NCBI RefSeq assembly: GCF_963668165.1
Contig: NZ_OY764211.1
Location: 558,001 to 622,000, forward strand
Direction of reading: 5' to 3'
DNA from: Marispirochaeta sp.
GTDB lineage: Bacteria > Spirochaetota > Spirochaetia > JC444 > Marispirochaetaceae
DNA: 64,000 nt
The notes under the pieces: model-generated
Database searches by the model: none
Seen by the model: the letters and a program-made list of their open reading frames with translations, nothing else
Told to the model about the DNA's origin: nothing
Shown: piece by piece, positions 8,283 to 16,498 of the stretch
How positions within the stretch are numbered: the first letter of the stretch is position 1
How the letters are laid out: each line of letters starts with the position of its first letter
Made by a program: the position numbers and the translations under genes

Positions 8283-10264
8283 AAAACAGAGCGTCTGCGT
8301 TTACGTATTCTGCTTGCCCGACGGATCTTGAAGGTCTGTTCAATCTCCTCAGGAAGCACAAGGGCGGTCAGGCTGGGGTCTCCGGGATCCTTGGTCAGCT
8401 TCAAAGGATAGACCAGGGCGCTGCCGTCGGAGATCTCCGGTGATTCGATTTCCAGCAAATCTTCCCTGTGTTCAAGCACATCCTCGATAATCCTCAGCTT
8501 TGCGTGAAAATCAATGCCCCTGGCCTCAATCCGGCCTATGCGGCAAACCTCCGGAGTCACCTGCTGGGGAAAAAGGAGGAGCTTTTTGTTAATCTTTGCT
8601 TCCAGCTCCCTGCGCTGTTCCGGGTTGACTTCCAGACTGTTCAGATGGGCCCGGAGCTCTGCGGTAATACGATTGCAGTCGGTGCCGCTTTCTGATTCCG
8701 GTGTATTCCTGGCGCCGGCATTTGCCGGCTCGGTTGGAATCTCGGGCAGAGTGTCGACATTCATTGTGTAGGTAAAAGTCGACTCATTGTCTGCAACAGA
8801 GAGCAGGTTTCGTATTTCCCCCGGGTCCGCGTAGCCAAGGGCTTTCCATCTTGTAATAAAGGGACTCAATTTTTCCGGTTTTACAAAATAAACCCCCGGC
8901 GCCAGGGTTTGAACAATCATTGATGAAAACTCTTTTTCTATGACCGGTATAATCTCCGGAACGACCTTTACTACCGTGCCTGTGGCAATCTCTATCTGCT
9001 GGACACGCTCCATCCAGCCGCGAAGGGTCATAATTACATTCTGGGGGACCTTTTGCCCGCAGGCGCGGGCAAGAAGCTGCGGAATCTTTGCGTCCTCCCC
9101 GGTACTTTGCAGTGATGCGGTGAAATGCTGCTGTTCAAGCCCGTAATGAGAGATTCTGTCAAAGCGCTGCAGCCTGCAGTAAAGGGCGGCAAAAAGACGT
9201 GCCGCCCCTGACGCTTCGGGAGGCAGAAGTATCTCAAAGCTGGGTTGCAGAATCATGGGGGCTGAATCCTCCGGCTCAGATGCCGTCTGAAAACCCAGGG
9301 GGCGGACAAAGCCCTCCTCCTCATCCATATAACCCGCAAATATCAAGCGATCCAGGGATTGGGAAATTCTCCTGGGGGTGAAACGCTGATTTTCCCGGGA
9401 CAGTTCGGTGCTCAGCTGTTTTACCAGGGGCTCCCGTTCGTAGGCCAGGGGTTGGGTGGTATTCTTTTTCAGGGCCTCTATTATGGTTCGTCCTGCAGCA
9501 AATGCCCGCCGCGGCGGAGACTCGTGCCAGACTGCGGCGGTTATTCCCGCGAGAAACACGGAAGAGCGTTCAAATTTCTCCAGGGAAATAAAGGACTCCA
9601 GCTGTTCCCGGGAGACGGAATAACGGTCCCCATGGTCATGGATTATGCCAAGAAACTTTAAGGTATCAAGATAGAGCTGAAACCGGTTGTCCCCGTCATG
9701 CTGGGGAAATACCTCGCTGAAGGCAGTTCGTACACTTTTTTTCAGTTCACCACTTTGTTTGCCTGGCGAGGGGTTATCCTGAAGAAAGGCAATAAAAGCG
9801 ATTAACAGCTCTTCTGTAAACCACGGTTCCGCGGAAGGAGCGTCGAAAGATTTTACCGTGACCGGTTCGTCCCTTATCAACTGTTCCAGTTCAGCCTGTA
9901 ATACCGGGTTTATAAAGAATAATCCTGCCTCGTCCCGATAGATAATCAGGCGCTCCTGCAGGTTCTCTATCAGGCTCTGAAAGCGAAGCGCACTATGGGT
10001 ATCCTGAAAAAACCGGTACAGATGATCATAATCAGAACCCGGTGAGCGAAGAATAAAACTCACGATGGCAATCTCTTTATCACCCATCATGCAGAGAATC
10101 CTTGTCCTGGTCTCCGGGCTCGACAGAAATTTCTCAATGCCGTTTATTATGGATGGCTTATGGTACGGGGTTTGTACCTTGCCTAAATGGTTTTTAATCA
10201 GTTCAAAAAATGGCTCATCGTCCAGGGTCAGAAGAGCACGTTTCCAGTCATCAAAAGAGGGCAT
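8276..10264 (-). CDS. XPB helicase partner protein (Ssl2/XPB N-terminal-like and helicase-associated domain)
   Basis: A 662-residue protein encoded 14 nt downstream of the XPB helicase gene. It has no Walker A or DExH motif, so it is not itself a helicase. The N-terminal ~330 residues are helical with winged-helix-like segments. The C-terminal third carries a helicase-associated domain of the type annotated as XPB/Ssl2 N-terminal (Helicase_C_3-like) and ends in a very basic tail, RRASRIRKRRRSVFY. The same pairing is known in mycobacteria (Rv0861c XPB with Rv0862c), and archaeal XPB is paired with the nuclease Bax1. By analogy it probably binds XPB and modulates or directs it; catalytic activity is unknown. 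Confidence 0.8.
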   Translation of the reverse strand: MPSFDDWKRALLTLDDEPFFELIKNHLGKVQTPYHKPSIINGIEKFLSSPETRTRILCMMGDKEIAIVSFILRSPGSDYDHLYRFFQDTHSALRFQSLIENLQERLIIYRDEAGLFFINPVLQAELEQLIRDEPVTVKSFDAPSAEPWFTEELLIAFIAFLQDNPSPGKQSGELKKSVRTAFSEVFPQHDGDNRFQLYLDTLKFLGIIHDHGDRYSVSREQLESFISLEKFERSSVFLAGITAAVWHESPPRRAFAAGRTIIEALKKNTTQPLAYEREPLVKQLSTELSRENQRFTPRRISQSLDRLIFAGYMDEEEGFVRPLGFQTASEPEDSAPMILQPSFEILLPPEASGAARLFAALYCRLQRFDRISHYGLEQQHFTASLQSTGEDAKIPQLLARACGQKVPQNVIMTLRGWMERVQQIEIATGTVVKVVPEIIPVIEKEFSSMIVQTLAPGVYFVKPEKLSPFITRWKALGYADPGEIRNLLSVADNESTFTYTMNVDTLPEIPTEPANAGARNTPESESGTDCNRITAELRAHLNSLEVNPEQRRELEAKINKKLLLFPQQVTPEVCRIGRIEARGIDFHAKLRIIEDVLEHREDLLEIESPEISDGSALVYPLKLTKDPGDPSLTALVLPEEIEQTFKIRRASRIRKRRRSVFY

Positions 10265-10278
10265 CTGAGTATCCTACC

Positions 10279-11952
10279 CTAAATATCGTTGTCCCACAAC
10301 TCTATATGGTAGCCGTAGCCCTGTTCGGTAAGGAATTTCTGACGATTCAAGGCAAACTCCTCCTCCAGCGTATAACGGGAAACCAGGGAGTAGAAATATG
10401 AGTTGCGGTCCTTTGGTCTGAGGATGCGTCCCAGTCGCTGGGCCTCCTCCTGCCGGGAACCGAAGGTCCCCGAAACCTGGATAGCAACCGATGCGTCAGG
10501 CAGGTCGATAGCGAAGTTTGCCACCTTGGAGACTACCAGTACACTGAGCTCTCCGGAACGGAAGCGGCGGTACAGATTTTCCCGCTCCTTGTTGGGTGTT
10601 TTCCCAGTGATGAGGGGGGCTTTCAGCACCGCGGCGATCTTTGTCAGCTGATCGATATACTGGCCGATGACCAGGGTACCTTCACCGGCGTGGTTGGCTG
10701 TCAGTTCCCGGGTAATCTCGATTTTGCGGGTATTTTCCGCTGCAATACGATATTTTTTCCGCTTGTCCGCGGTGGCGTAGGGTATGCGGTCCTCCTCCGG
10801 CAGATCGATGCGGATTTCGGTGCAGTAGGCCTCGGCAATCCAGCCTTTCTGTTCAAGCTCCTTCCAGGGAACATCGTAACGCTTGGGACCGATCAGGGAG
10901 AAAACCTCCCCCTCCTTGCCGTCTTCCCGAACCAGAGTCGCCGTCAGCCCCAGACGCCGTACTGCCTGGATCTCCGCAGTAACCCGGAAAACCGGGGCGG
11001 GCAGCAGATGGACCTCGTCATAGATAATCAGTCCCCAGTCGCGGGCCCGAAAAATGGCAAAGTGGGGGAAGGGCGGGTCCTGTTTTTGCCCATAGGAAAG
11101 TATCTGGTAGGTTGTAACCGTTACAGGGCGGATCTCTTTTTTGGCCGACGTGTATTCACCGATGGACTCGGAATCCAGTCCGGTTTTGTTCTTCAATTCA
11201 TCGATCCACTGGTGGACCGCCGCCACATTGGTAGTAACAATCAGGGTGCTGGTCTGAAGCAGCTCCATAACCTTGATACCCACAATTGTTTTTCCGGCAC
11301 CGCAGGGCAGTACTATGACACCGAAACCGTTTCCCGGAAGCCCGCCGCCATGAAAACTCTCGGCAGCTTCTATCTGATAATCCCGTATGGTGAAATCCCT
11401 GCCGTCAGCGGTGGCAGACCTCAGGATTATGTCAGTCCGTTCTCCCTCCTTGAGAGGCACCCTGTCGTCTACTGGATAATTGATCTTTATAAGTGTACTC
11501 TTAAGGCTGCCCCGGTTTACCAGGGAGACCAGAAAATCGTCGCTCCGGGGGATAAGAAGTTTCATGATCTCCCTGCGGGCCGTCAGTTCCCGCCGCAGGG
11601 CCTCCGACTTGATTCGCAGCACAAGGTAGCCGGGCTCATCGTCGGGCTCCAGAATGATACTCCCGTAGCGTCCCAGAAGGTCCTTAACGGAGAACAGTAC
11701 GTTATCCGGTACAGGGAACCGGGACCACCTTCTGAGCCGTTCTTCTATCTCCTTCTCCGTTAAGCCGGCGGATGCAGCGTTCCAGAGGGAAATTGGAGAG
11801 ATCCGGTAGGTGTGCATATGTTCCGGGGATTTTTCCAGTTCCGCGAAGGGTGCTATATCGTCCCGTGCTGCGGCGAATCCGGGATCGTGAACATCCAGCA
11901 GCAGGGAGCCGTCACTTTGTACAATCAGGGGTGTATTATTTTTCGACGACAT
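10279..11952 (-). CDS. xpb: DNA repair helicase XPB (ERCC3/RAD25 family)
   Basis: A 557-residue 3'-5' SF2 DNA translocase related to eukaryotic XPB and mycobacterial XPB. Motifs in order: Q-like region RDYQIEAAESF, Walker A PCGAGKT, DEVH box (IIYDEVHLLPAPVF), LTATLVREDG with the RED motif diagnostic of XPB, SLIGPKRYDVPWK, VSGTFGSRQEEAQRLGRILRPK (motif VI), and the C-terminal LTEQGYGY. The start at 11952 gives an N-terminus (SSKNNTPLIVQSDG) that matches the mycobacterial protein from its first residues. It is also supported by a -10 box 6 nt upstream. A GTG at 12024 would add 24 unconserved residues. Likely acts in nucleotide excision or transcription-linked repair with the downstream partner. 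Confidence 0.94.
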   Translation of the reverse strand: MSSKNNTPLIVQSDGSLLLDVHDPGFAAARDDIAPFAELEKSPEHMHTYRISPISLWNAASAGLTEKEIEERLRRWSRFPVPDNVLFSVKDLLGRYGSIILEPDDEPGYLVLRIKSEALRRELTARREIMKLLIPRSDDFLVSLVNRGSLKSTLIKINYPVDDRVPLKEGERTDIILRSATADGRDFTIRDYQIEAAESFHGGGLPGNGFGVIVLPCGAGKTIVGIKVMELLQTSTLIVTTNVAAVHQWIDELKNKTGLDSESIGEYTSAKKEIRPVTVTTYQILSYGQKQDPPFPHFAIFRARDWGLIIYDEVHLLPAPVFRVTAEIQAVRRLGLTATLVREDGKEGEVFSLIGPKRYDVPWKELEQKGWIAEAYCTEIRIDLPEEDRIPYATADKRKKYRIAAENTRKIEITRELTANHAGEGTLVIGQYIDQLTKIAAVLKAPLITGKTPNKERENLYRRFRSGELSVLVVSKVANFAIDLPDASVAIQVSGTFGSRQEEAQRLGRILRPKDRNSYFYSLVSRYTLEEEFALNRQKFLTEQGYGYHIELWDNDI

Positions 11953-11958
11953 GCGGAC

Positions 11959-11987
11959 AGAATATCTGATTGTGTCTTCCCTGACCA
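11959..11987 (-). promoter_or_regulatory. Promoter of xpb, positioned for a leaderless transcript
   Basis: On the minus strand: TGGTCA (11982-11987), 17 nt, TATTCT (11959-11964). The -10 box is 6 nt from the ATG, so transcription would start at or next to the first base of the start codon. No Shine-Dalgarno sequence is present. Confidence 0.5.
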
Positions 11988-12045
11988 GCCCTGAGAGACT
12001 GCCGGAAAAGAATAAAGGCCACAAAAAAGGAATGGAAAAATCAGC

Positions 12046-12074
12046 TTGACCAGAATAGTGCTTCCCTATAGTCT
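12046..12074 (+). promoter_or_regulatory. Promoter of the PRPP synthetase gene, positioned for a leaderless transcript
   Basis: TTGACC (12046-12051), 17-nt spacer, TAGTCT (12069-12074), then a run of T and the ATG at 12081, 6 nt after the -10 box. There is no Shine-Dalgarno. Confidence 0.55.
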
Positions 12075-12080
12075 TTTTTT

Positions 12081-13247
12081 ATGGGCAGCCTGTTAGTCAT
12101 CGGAAATATCGCGGAGAGTCCTTTTGCTGCTGATATAGGCTACTACCTGCGACAGCAGGAGCACTATTCCGACTTGGTGTCGCTGAAAAGTTTTTTAAAC
12201 GGAGAGTTCTGCCCCAGGTTCATCGTAGACGAGGACTCCTGGGAGAATATCGGCCGCAAGCTTGAATCCTACACCATTGTGATAACCAGCACTGCCATGT
12301 CCGGGTTCACCCGCGACGAGCTTGCCATGCGGAATTTTCTTATCTCCCGGGCGGCCAAGGATAACGGCGCAGACAGGATTATTCTGCTTGAACCCGACCT
12401 TTTTTACAGTGCCCAGGACCGTGGGCCGCGGCCGGAGCATGGTGTAACGCCATGCGTACGAAGTCCTCAGGATTACAAGAAGTTTGACGGCCAGCCATTT
12501 TCCGCCCGCCTTTACGCGGATCTGCTGAAAGAGGCTGGAACCGACGAGGTTGTAACCGTTCATAACCATTCTGCGTCGGTGGAGAATATCTTCATGGACC
12601 GCTTTTCCGGTTATTTTACCAACCTGCTGCCCTACGACGTATATGCCGATTACCTGAGGGATTCGGATATAGCAGAGATTGACAAGATGGTGCTCTGTTC
12701 TCCCGATGCAGGAGCCGCAGCCTTCTGTTTGAGACTGCAGAAGGCCCTGAAGAATCCAGGAGTAAAACTACTGCGGATGAACAAACACCGTACGGATGAA
12801 CGTACTGTAGACATTTTCCTGGCCGAAGATTCCCAGGCGGACATAAGCGATATAGCCGGCAAAGACGTTATTGTGGTGGATGATATGGTCCGCACGGGGA
12901 CCACAATTATTGAATGCTGCCGACTTCTGAAAACAGGGAATCCGAGGCGGATTATATTTATGGTGACCCATTTCTATTCAAGCCGGGAAGGCCGCATTAC
13001 ACTGAACGATCCGGTGATCGACGAAATTGTGACCACCAGCACAATCCCCCAGATTCTGAACCGGGACATACAGGGACGGCTGCGGCACAAGATGGTGGTC
13101 CTGCGCCTGGGCCGCTGGATTTCCAATGCTGTAACCGGACTGCGGGGGATCGATCAGGCTTCGCTGCCCGGTCCCCTGTATACCGAGGATATCTCTTCAA
13201 AACATCCCCGCTGGAAAGGCCGGAACGGGCCTATCTGCGGACAGTAA
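12081..13247 (+). CDS. prs: Ribose-phosphate pyrophosphokinase (PRPP synthetase), divergent long form
   Basis: Transfers pyrophosphate from ATP to ribose 5-phosphate to make PRPP for nucleotide, His and Trp synthesis. The PRPP-binding loop is clear, VIVVDDMVRTGTT near residue 265. Other class I landmarks are altered. The usual DLH of the flexible-loop region reads VHNHSASVENIF, keeping the second His. The usual YARQDRR is YSAQDRG, followed by an insertion (RPEHGVTPCVRSPQDYKKF). At 388 residues it is about 70 longer than typical enzymes, partly from a C-terminal extension. The gene is divergent from xpb and 21 nt upstream of a glycosyltransferase. It could be a second, specialised PRPP synthetase; no other copy lies in this window. 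Confidence 0.85.
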   Translation: MGSLLVIGNIAESPFAADIGYYLRQQEHYSDLVSLKSFLNGEFCPRFIVDEDSWENIGRKLESYTIVITSTAMSGFTRDELAMRNFLISRAAKDNGADRIILLEPDLFYSAQDRGPRPEHGVTPCVRSPQDYKKFDGQPFSARLYADLLKEAGTDEVVTVHNHSASVENIFMDRFSGYFTNLLPYDVYADYLRDSDIAEIDKMVLCSPDAGAAAFCLRLQKALKNPGVKLLRMNKHRTDERTVDIFLAEDSQADISDIAGKDVIVVDDMVRTGTTIIECCRLLKTGNPRRIIFMVTHFYSSREGRITLNDPVIDEIVTTSTIPQILNRDIQGRLRHKMVVLRLGRWISNAVTGLRGIDQASLPGPLYTEDISSKHPRWKGRNGPICGQ

Positions 13248-13268
13248 GGCACTAATCGGAGGACAAAT

Positions 13269-14666
13269 ATGAGCTCGACTTTTAAAATTGGAATAATTTC
13301 CGGAAAACTTGGTGATGTTGACGGGGTCTCTCTGGAGGTTGATAAATGGATCAGGATACTCGGAGAGATGGGGCACGAAGTCCACACCATTGCCGGTAAA
13401 TACGGTACACCCCTGGCATCCGTCCCTCAGGAGCGGCAGTTTACCCTGCCGAATATACGTTTCGACAGCCGGGAGCAGAAATGGTACGAAGGACAGGTCT
13501 TCCCTTATCTCCAGAAGCATCCGCCCCACATAACCCCGAAGCGTAAAAAAATCATCCTGGACCGGCTGCAGTTCGACGGCAAGGATGTGGCAAACCGCCT
13601 TTTTGAATATGTCCAGAACAACAGCCTGGATGTCATAGTTGCCCAGAACACCAATGCCATGCCCATGACACTGCTGGGAGGAATGGGTGTTTACGAGCTT
13701 GCAACCCAGCGGCGGGTGGCAACTATTTTTCACCACCATGATTTCTGGTGGGAACGCAGCCGTTTTTCCAACAGCCATATCGAAGGACTCCTCGGCAGGA
13801 TCATGCCACCCACGGACCCGGGGCTGGAGCATATTGTGCTCTCCTCCTATGCCGCTCACATTCTGCGTTCCATAAAACGGGTGCAGCCAAAACTGGTACC
13901 CAACTGCGAGGATTTTGACAATCCCGTGCTTATGGACGATTACAACGCGGACTTTCGCAGGGAACTCGGTTTTGAAGATTCGGATATTTTGATTGTCCAG
14001 CCCACCAGGATTGTGCGGCGAAAAAGAATAGAGGATTCTGTGGGGCTTATCGGAAAGCTGATTGCAGTTCATCCGGAAATCGCCGACAGGGTTCATTTCA
14101 TTATCTCACTCTACCAGGGGGACGAACCCGACGAGAACTATATCGGCGAGATTCAGCAGCTGGCCGGGAAGCTGAACGTCCGGGTACACCTGATCTCCGA
14201 CCGGGTTGCCTCTGAGAGGGGCAGGGACGATGAAGGGCGGAAGCTCTACACCAACCGGGATGTTCTGGCAAATGCCGATATGGTTACCTACCTGCCTATA
14301 TGGGAGGGGTTCGGGAATGCTCTTTTGGAAGCCATGGCGGCGAAGGTCCCGGTGGCAACCACTACCTACCTGGTCTACAAGACGGATATCGGCATCCTCA
14401 AGTTTAAAAATGTGGAGATCCTCGATGTCTACGGGGAGGACGGGCGTTTGATTATTCCCGATCAGGCGGTGGATGAAGTCTACGAGCTTCTGACCAATCC
14501 CGCGGCCCGCAAGGAGGCGGTGGAACATAACTTCGAGATCGCCGCCAGGGAGTTCGGCTTTGCCAAACTGCGGGACAGGATTGCGACGATTATGGAAGAT
14601 TACGGCGACGAGATCCGGGCCTCCCGCAAGCGGGTTGCCCGCAGCAAACTGGCCTATTCGGTCTAA
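13269..14666 (+). CDS. Glycosyltransferase, GT4/GT-B family
   Basis: A 465-residue GT-B enzyme. The N-terminal acceptor half starts IGIISGKLGDVDGVSLEVDKW, with a glycine-rich loop, and contains FHHHDFWWER. The C-terminal donor half contains VQPTRIVRRKRIEDSV and YLPIWEGFGNALLEAMAAKVPV. In the latter the E-x-F-G-N-x-x-L-E arrangement is the GT4 nucleotide-sugar signature (E-x7-E). No signal peptide or membrane segment is visible, so it is cytosolic. Donor and acceptor cannot be read from sequence; retaining GT4 enzymes make glycolipids, compatible-solute glycosides or polysaccharides. The gene has a good Shine-Dalgarno (GGAGG) and is in an operon with the PRPP synthetase. Confidence 0.85.
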   Translation: MSSTFKIGIISGKLGDVDGVSLEVDKWIRILGEMGHEVHTIAGKYGTPLASVPQERQFTLPNIRFDSREQKWYEGQVFPYLQKHPPHITPKRKKIILDRLQFDGKDVANRLFEYVQNNSLDVIVAQNTNAMPMTLLGGMGVYELATQRRVATIFHHHDFWWERSRFSNSHIEGLLGRIMPPTDPGLEHIVLSSYAAHILRSIKRVQPKLVPNCEDFDNPVLMDDYNADFRRELGFEDSDILIVQPTRIVRRKRIEDSVGLIGKLIAVHPEIADRVHFIISLYQGDEPDENYIGEIQQLAGKLNVRVHLISDRVASERGRDDEGRKLYTNRDVLANADMVTYLPIWEGFGNALLEAMAAKVPVATTTYLVYKTDIGILKFKNVEILDVYGEDGRLIIPDQAVDEVYELLTNPAARKEAVEHNFEIAAREFGFAKLRDRIATIMEDYGDEIRASRKRVARSKLAYSV

Positions 14667-14674
14667 AAAAACAG

Positions 14675-14825
14675 ATACTGTCCCGAACCGTGGGGATGAA
14701 TACCGGATAAATTCTTTATTTACAGTGGTTTAACTGTTGAGGAGTAGCTATTTTCGGACTTTTTCCAGTTTCGCGGTTTTTTCCGCCCTGTAAACTGGGT
14801 CCATCCCCACGGTTCGGGACAGTAT
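14675..14825. mobile_element. MITE-like element with 24-bp terminal inverted repeats
   Basis: The left end (14675-14698) and right end (14802-14825) are perfect inverted repeats of 24 bp containing ACTGTCCCGAACCGTGGGG. A second internal pair (TTTACAG near 14720 and CTGTAAA near 14788) extends the symmetry. The 151-bp unit has no coding capacity. The sequence AAAAAACAG occurs immediately left (14666-14674) and 2 nt right (14828-14836) of the element, which looks like a 9-bp target duplication. The right copy is the T-tract of a terminator, which suggests insertion there. It could alternatively be a bidirectional stem-loop or a REP element. Confidence 0.6.
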
Positions 14826-14827
14826 GT

Positions 14828-14862
14828 AAAAAACAGGGTCCCCCTCAATGTGAAGGGGACCC
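14828..14862 (-). terminator. Rho-independent terminator for the outer-membrane protein gene
   Basis: Read on the minus strand, an 8-bp G+C-rich stem (14855-14862 pairing with 14836-14843, GGGTCCCC on one arm) with an 11-nt loop is followed by TG and six T residues. It lies 31 nt past the stop codon of the gene at 14894-15865. Confidence 0.8.
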
Positions 14863-14893
14863 CGATCCGGATGCGGAAATCTGTAACCTATAA

Positions 14894-15865
14894 CTAGAAC
14901 TGTGCCCGCAGATTAAGCTGTCCGCCGTAGGCCCCGGAAACGGGATTGTAGGTACCCGAAAGGTCCAGCTTGGCAAAGAGCAGCTCCACGGAGGTTCCCA
15001 GGTAGGCCCGGAAAGCTGCTCCGTTGGCTTCGGAGTAGTATTCCGCACCGGAACTTGATGCATCAACTCCGTATTTATCCTTCCAGTAACTGTATCCCCC
15101 TGGAGCATCGGTGGTGACATCTGCATTATATCCGCCGCCTGCTTCAGATATTCCGTAAGAAACTCCAAGGCCCGCATAGGGGCGCAGGATAAATAGAAAG
15201 CGCTTGCTCACCTGGACCTTGGCGTCGATAACGCTGCTGCGCCAGCCGAAAAATACATCGGGTGAAGAGAAGAATAAATTATATGTTCCATCATTGACTG
15301 TTGCGTTTTCTCCTACGCTGGTGGATACCATTCCCTCAAGCCAGGTGTAGCCGGCACCCACGGAGACCTCCGGCATCAGAAGCCCCTCTTCAACAAGCCG
15401 GTAGCGCAGATCAAAACCGAACATCTTGTAATCCACCGCCACGTCATCTGTCATTGCGTCCTTGGCAAACTCCGGGAGATAGCCCGCCTTGATGCCTATA
15501 TCAAAAGGCCATACGAAACCGCCGATTCTGGCTTCCACCGCATTGGCCGGTACCGGCAGGCCTCCCAGGTCCTTCAGCTCCTTGGGGATTGCAATATCCA
15601 GGGCGGCAAACATACCCTCGATGTCATCGATGGGAACGACAATAAAACCAAGGGAAGCACCGACACCAAAGTGGGGAAACCCGCCGATGTAGCTGTCTGA
15701 CCAGCGCAGGCCCACATCCGCCAGCATCGGGATGGAAGGAGCGGCATCGTCAGCAAAGGTTTCAAAAGTTGACATAAAGTCGTCCAAATCGTTGGTTATT
15801 TGGGCTGTAAGGGAAAAACTTACAATAAACATCAGGACTGTTGTTATTATCAGCAGGCGTTTCAT
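14894..15865 (-). CDS. Probable outer-membrane beta-barrel protein
   Basis: A 323-residue protein with a clear signal peptide, MKRLLIITTVLMFIVSFSLTAQ. The mature part is Gly/Tyr/Phe-rich with alternating hydrophobic strands and ends LNLRAQF; a terminal Phe is typical of BAM-inserted barrels. Strand-like segments include ASLGFIVVPI, FGFDLRYRLV, EVSVGAGYTWLEG and PYAGLGVSYGI. I infer an outer-membrane porin-like or surface protein; the specific family is not recognised. Shine-Dalgarno GGAGG precedes the ATG. It has its own promoter and terminator, so it is a single-gene unit. Confidence 0.75.
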   Translation of the reverse strand: MKRLLIITTVLMFIVSFSLTAQITNDLDDFMSTFETFADDAAPSIPMLADVGLRWSDSYIGGFPHFGVGASLGFIVVPIDDIEGMFAALDIAIPKELKDLGGLPVPANAVEARIGGFVWPFDIGIKAGYLPEFAKDAMTDDVAVDYKMFGFDLRYRLVEEGLLMPEVSVGAGYTWLEGMVSTSVGENATVNDGTYNLFFSSPDVFFGWRSSVIDAKVQVSKRFLFILRPYAGLGVSYGISEAGGGYNADVTTDAPGGYSYWKDKYGVDASSSGAEYYSEANGAAFRAYLGTSVELLFAKLDLSGTYNPVSGAYGGQLNLRAQF

Positions 15866-15899
15866 ATTTTCCTCCGTTCAAAAAAAGTAGCTAAGTACA

Positions 15900-15928
15900 A
15901 GTATAGTACGCTTATCCAAAATATCCAA
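15900..15928 (-). promoter_or_regulatory. Promoter of the outer-membrane protein gene
   Basis: On the minus strand: TTGGAT (15923-15928), 17-nt spacer, TATACT (15900-15905). A leader of about 28 nt follows, with GGAGG before the ATG at 15865. Confidence 0.65.
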
Positions 15929-15939
15929 ATTTTATGGAA

Positions 15940-16464
15940 TTATTCATTATTTATTTCGTCGGAAATCTCTGCTTCCGCTTCCGTATCGGCGTGCTTGGTA
16001 ACAGGACGGATTGTCTCCTGAATGCTTTTTCCCTTTTCCTGGGTAAGTTCATACCAGCCCACCCTGCTCTTGAGCTCTTCGTCAAGCTCCTCAAGGCGGA
16101 CATACTCCTCCGGAATGGTTGCCAGACGGTCCTTGTCTTCGGCATAAATAAAGCGGACCAGCGTATCCTCGGGGGTGTGAATAACACCGGCATGGCTAAT
16201 CTGGTTCCAGTCCAGCCGCTCAAGGGAACTGGTAGGAAAGCGCAGGGTAATACCGTCGTCATGGGTCATGATAAAGCTTTTCAAATGGTTCAGCAGCATG
16301 CGGATCATCTGAAAGGAAAAGTAGCCGAATAGAACGGCAACAAACATGCCGGCAATATTCGGCAGTACCAGGAGCGGAATAACGGTTAACAGAAGCAGCA
16401 ATACAATAAGTCCGTAGGCCACGTAGAGCCTGCGGTTACCTTTTACACGGAAGGAATAACGCAT
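15940..16464 (-). CDS. Membrane protein with two TM helices and a PH-like cytosolic domain
   Basis: A 174-residue protein. Two adjacent hydrophobic helices (about residues 14-34 and 36-58) are followed by a soluble domain of beta character, IMTHDDGITLRFPTSSLERLDWNQISHAGV, resembling the bacterial PH/YcxB-type domains. An acidic, low-complexity tail ends the protein (HADTEAEAEISDEINNE). Function unknown. The Shine-Dalgarno AGGAGG lies 10 nt upstream. It sits 34 nt after aroC and may be the last gene of the aroK-aroC transcript. Confidence 0.7.
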   Translation of the reverse strand: MRYSFRVKGNRRLYVAYGLIVLLLLLTVIPLLVLPNIAGMFVAVLFGYFSFQMIRMLLNHLKSFIMTHDDGITLRFPTSSLERLDWNQISHAGVIHTPEDTLVRFIYAEDKDRLATIPEEYVRLEELDEELKSRVGWYELTQEKGKSIQETIRPVTKHADTEAEAEISDEINNE

Positions 16465-16498
16465 AAAAAAGAATACCTCCTACAGAATTGAAAATTTT

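Noticed and set aside
10690..11763. Long open frame on the + strand, 357 codons, opposite xpb
   Set aside because: It is antisense to a clearly homologous helicase gene, and its translation shows no family motif and atypical composition; a shadow frame.
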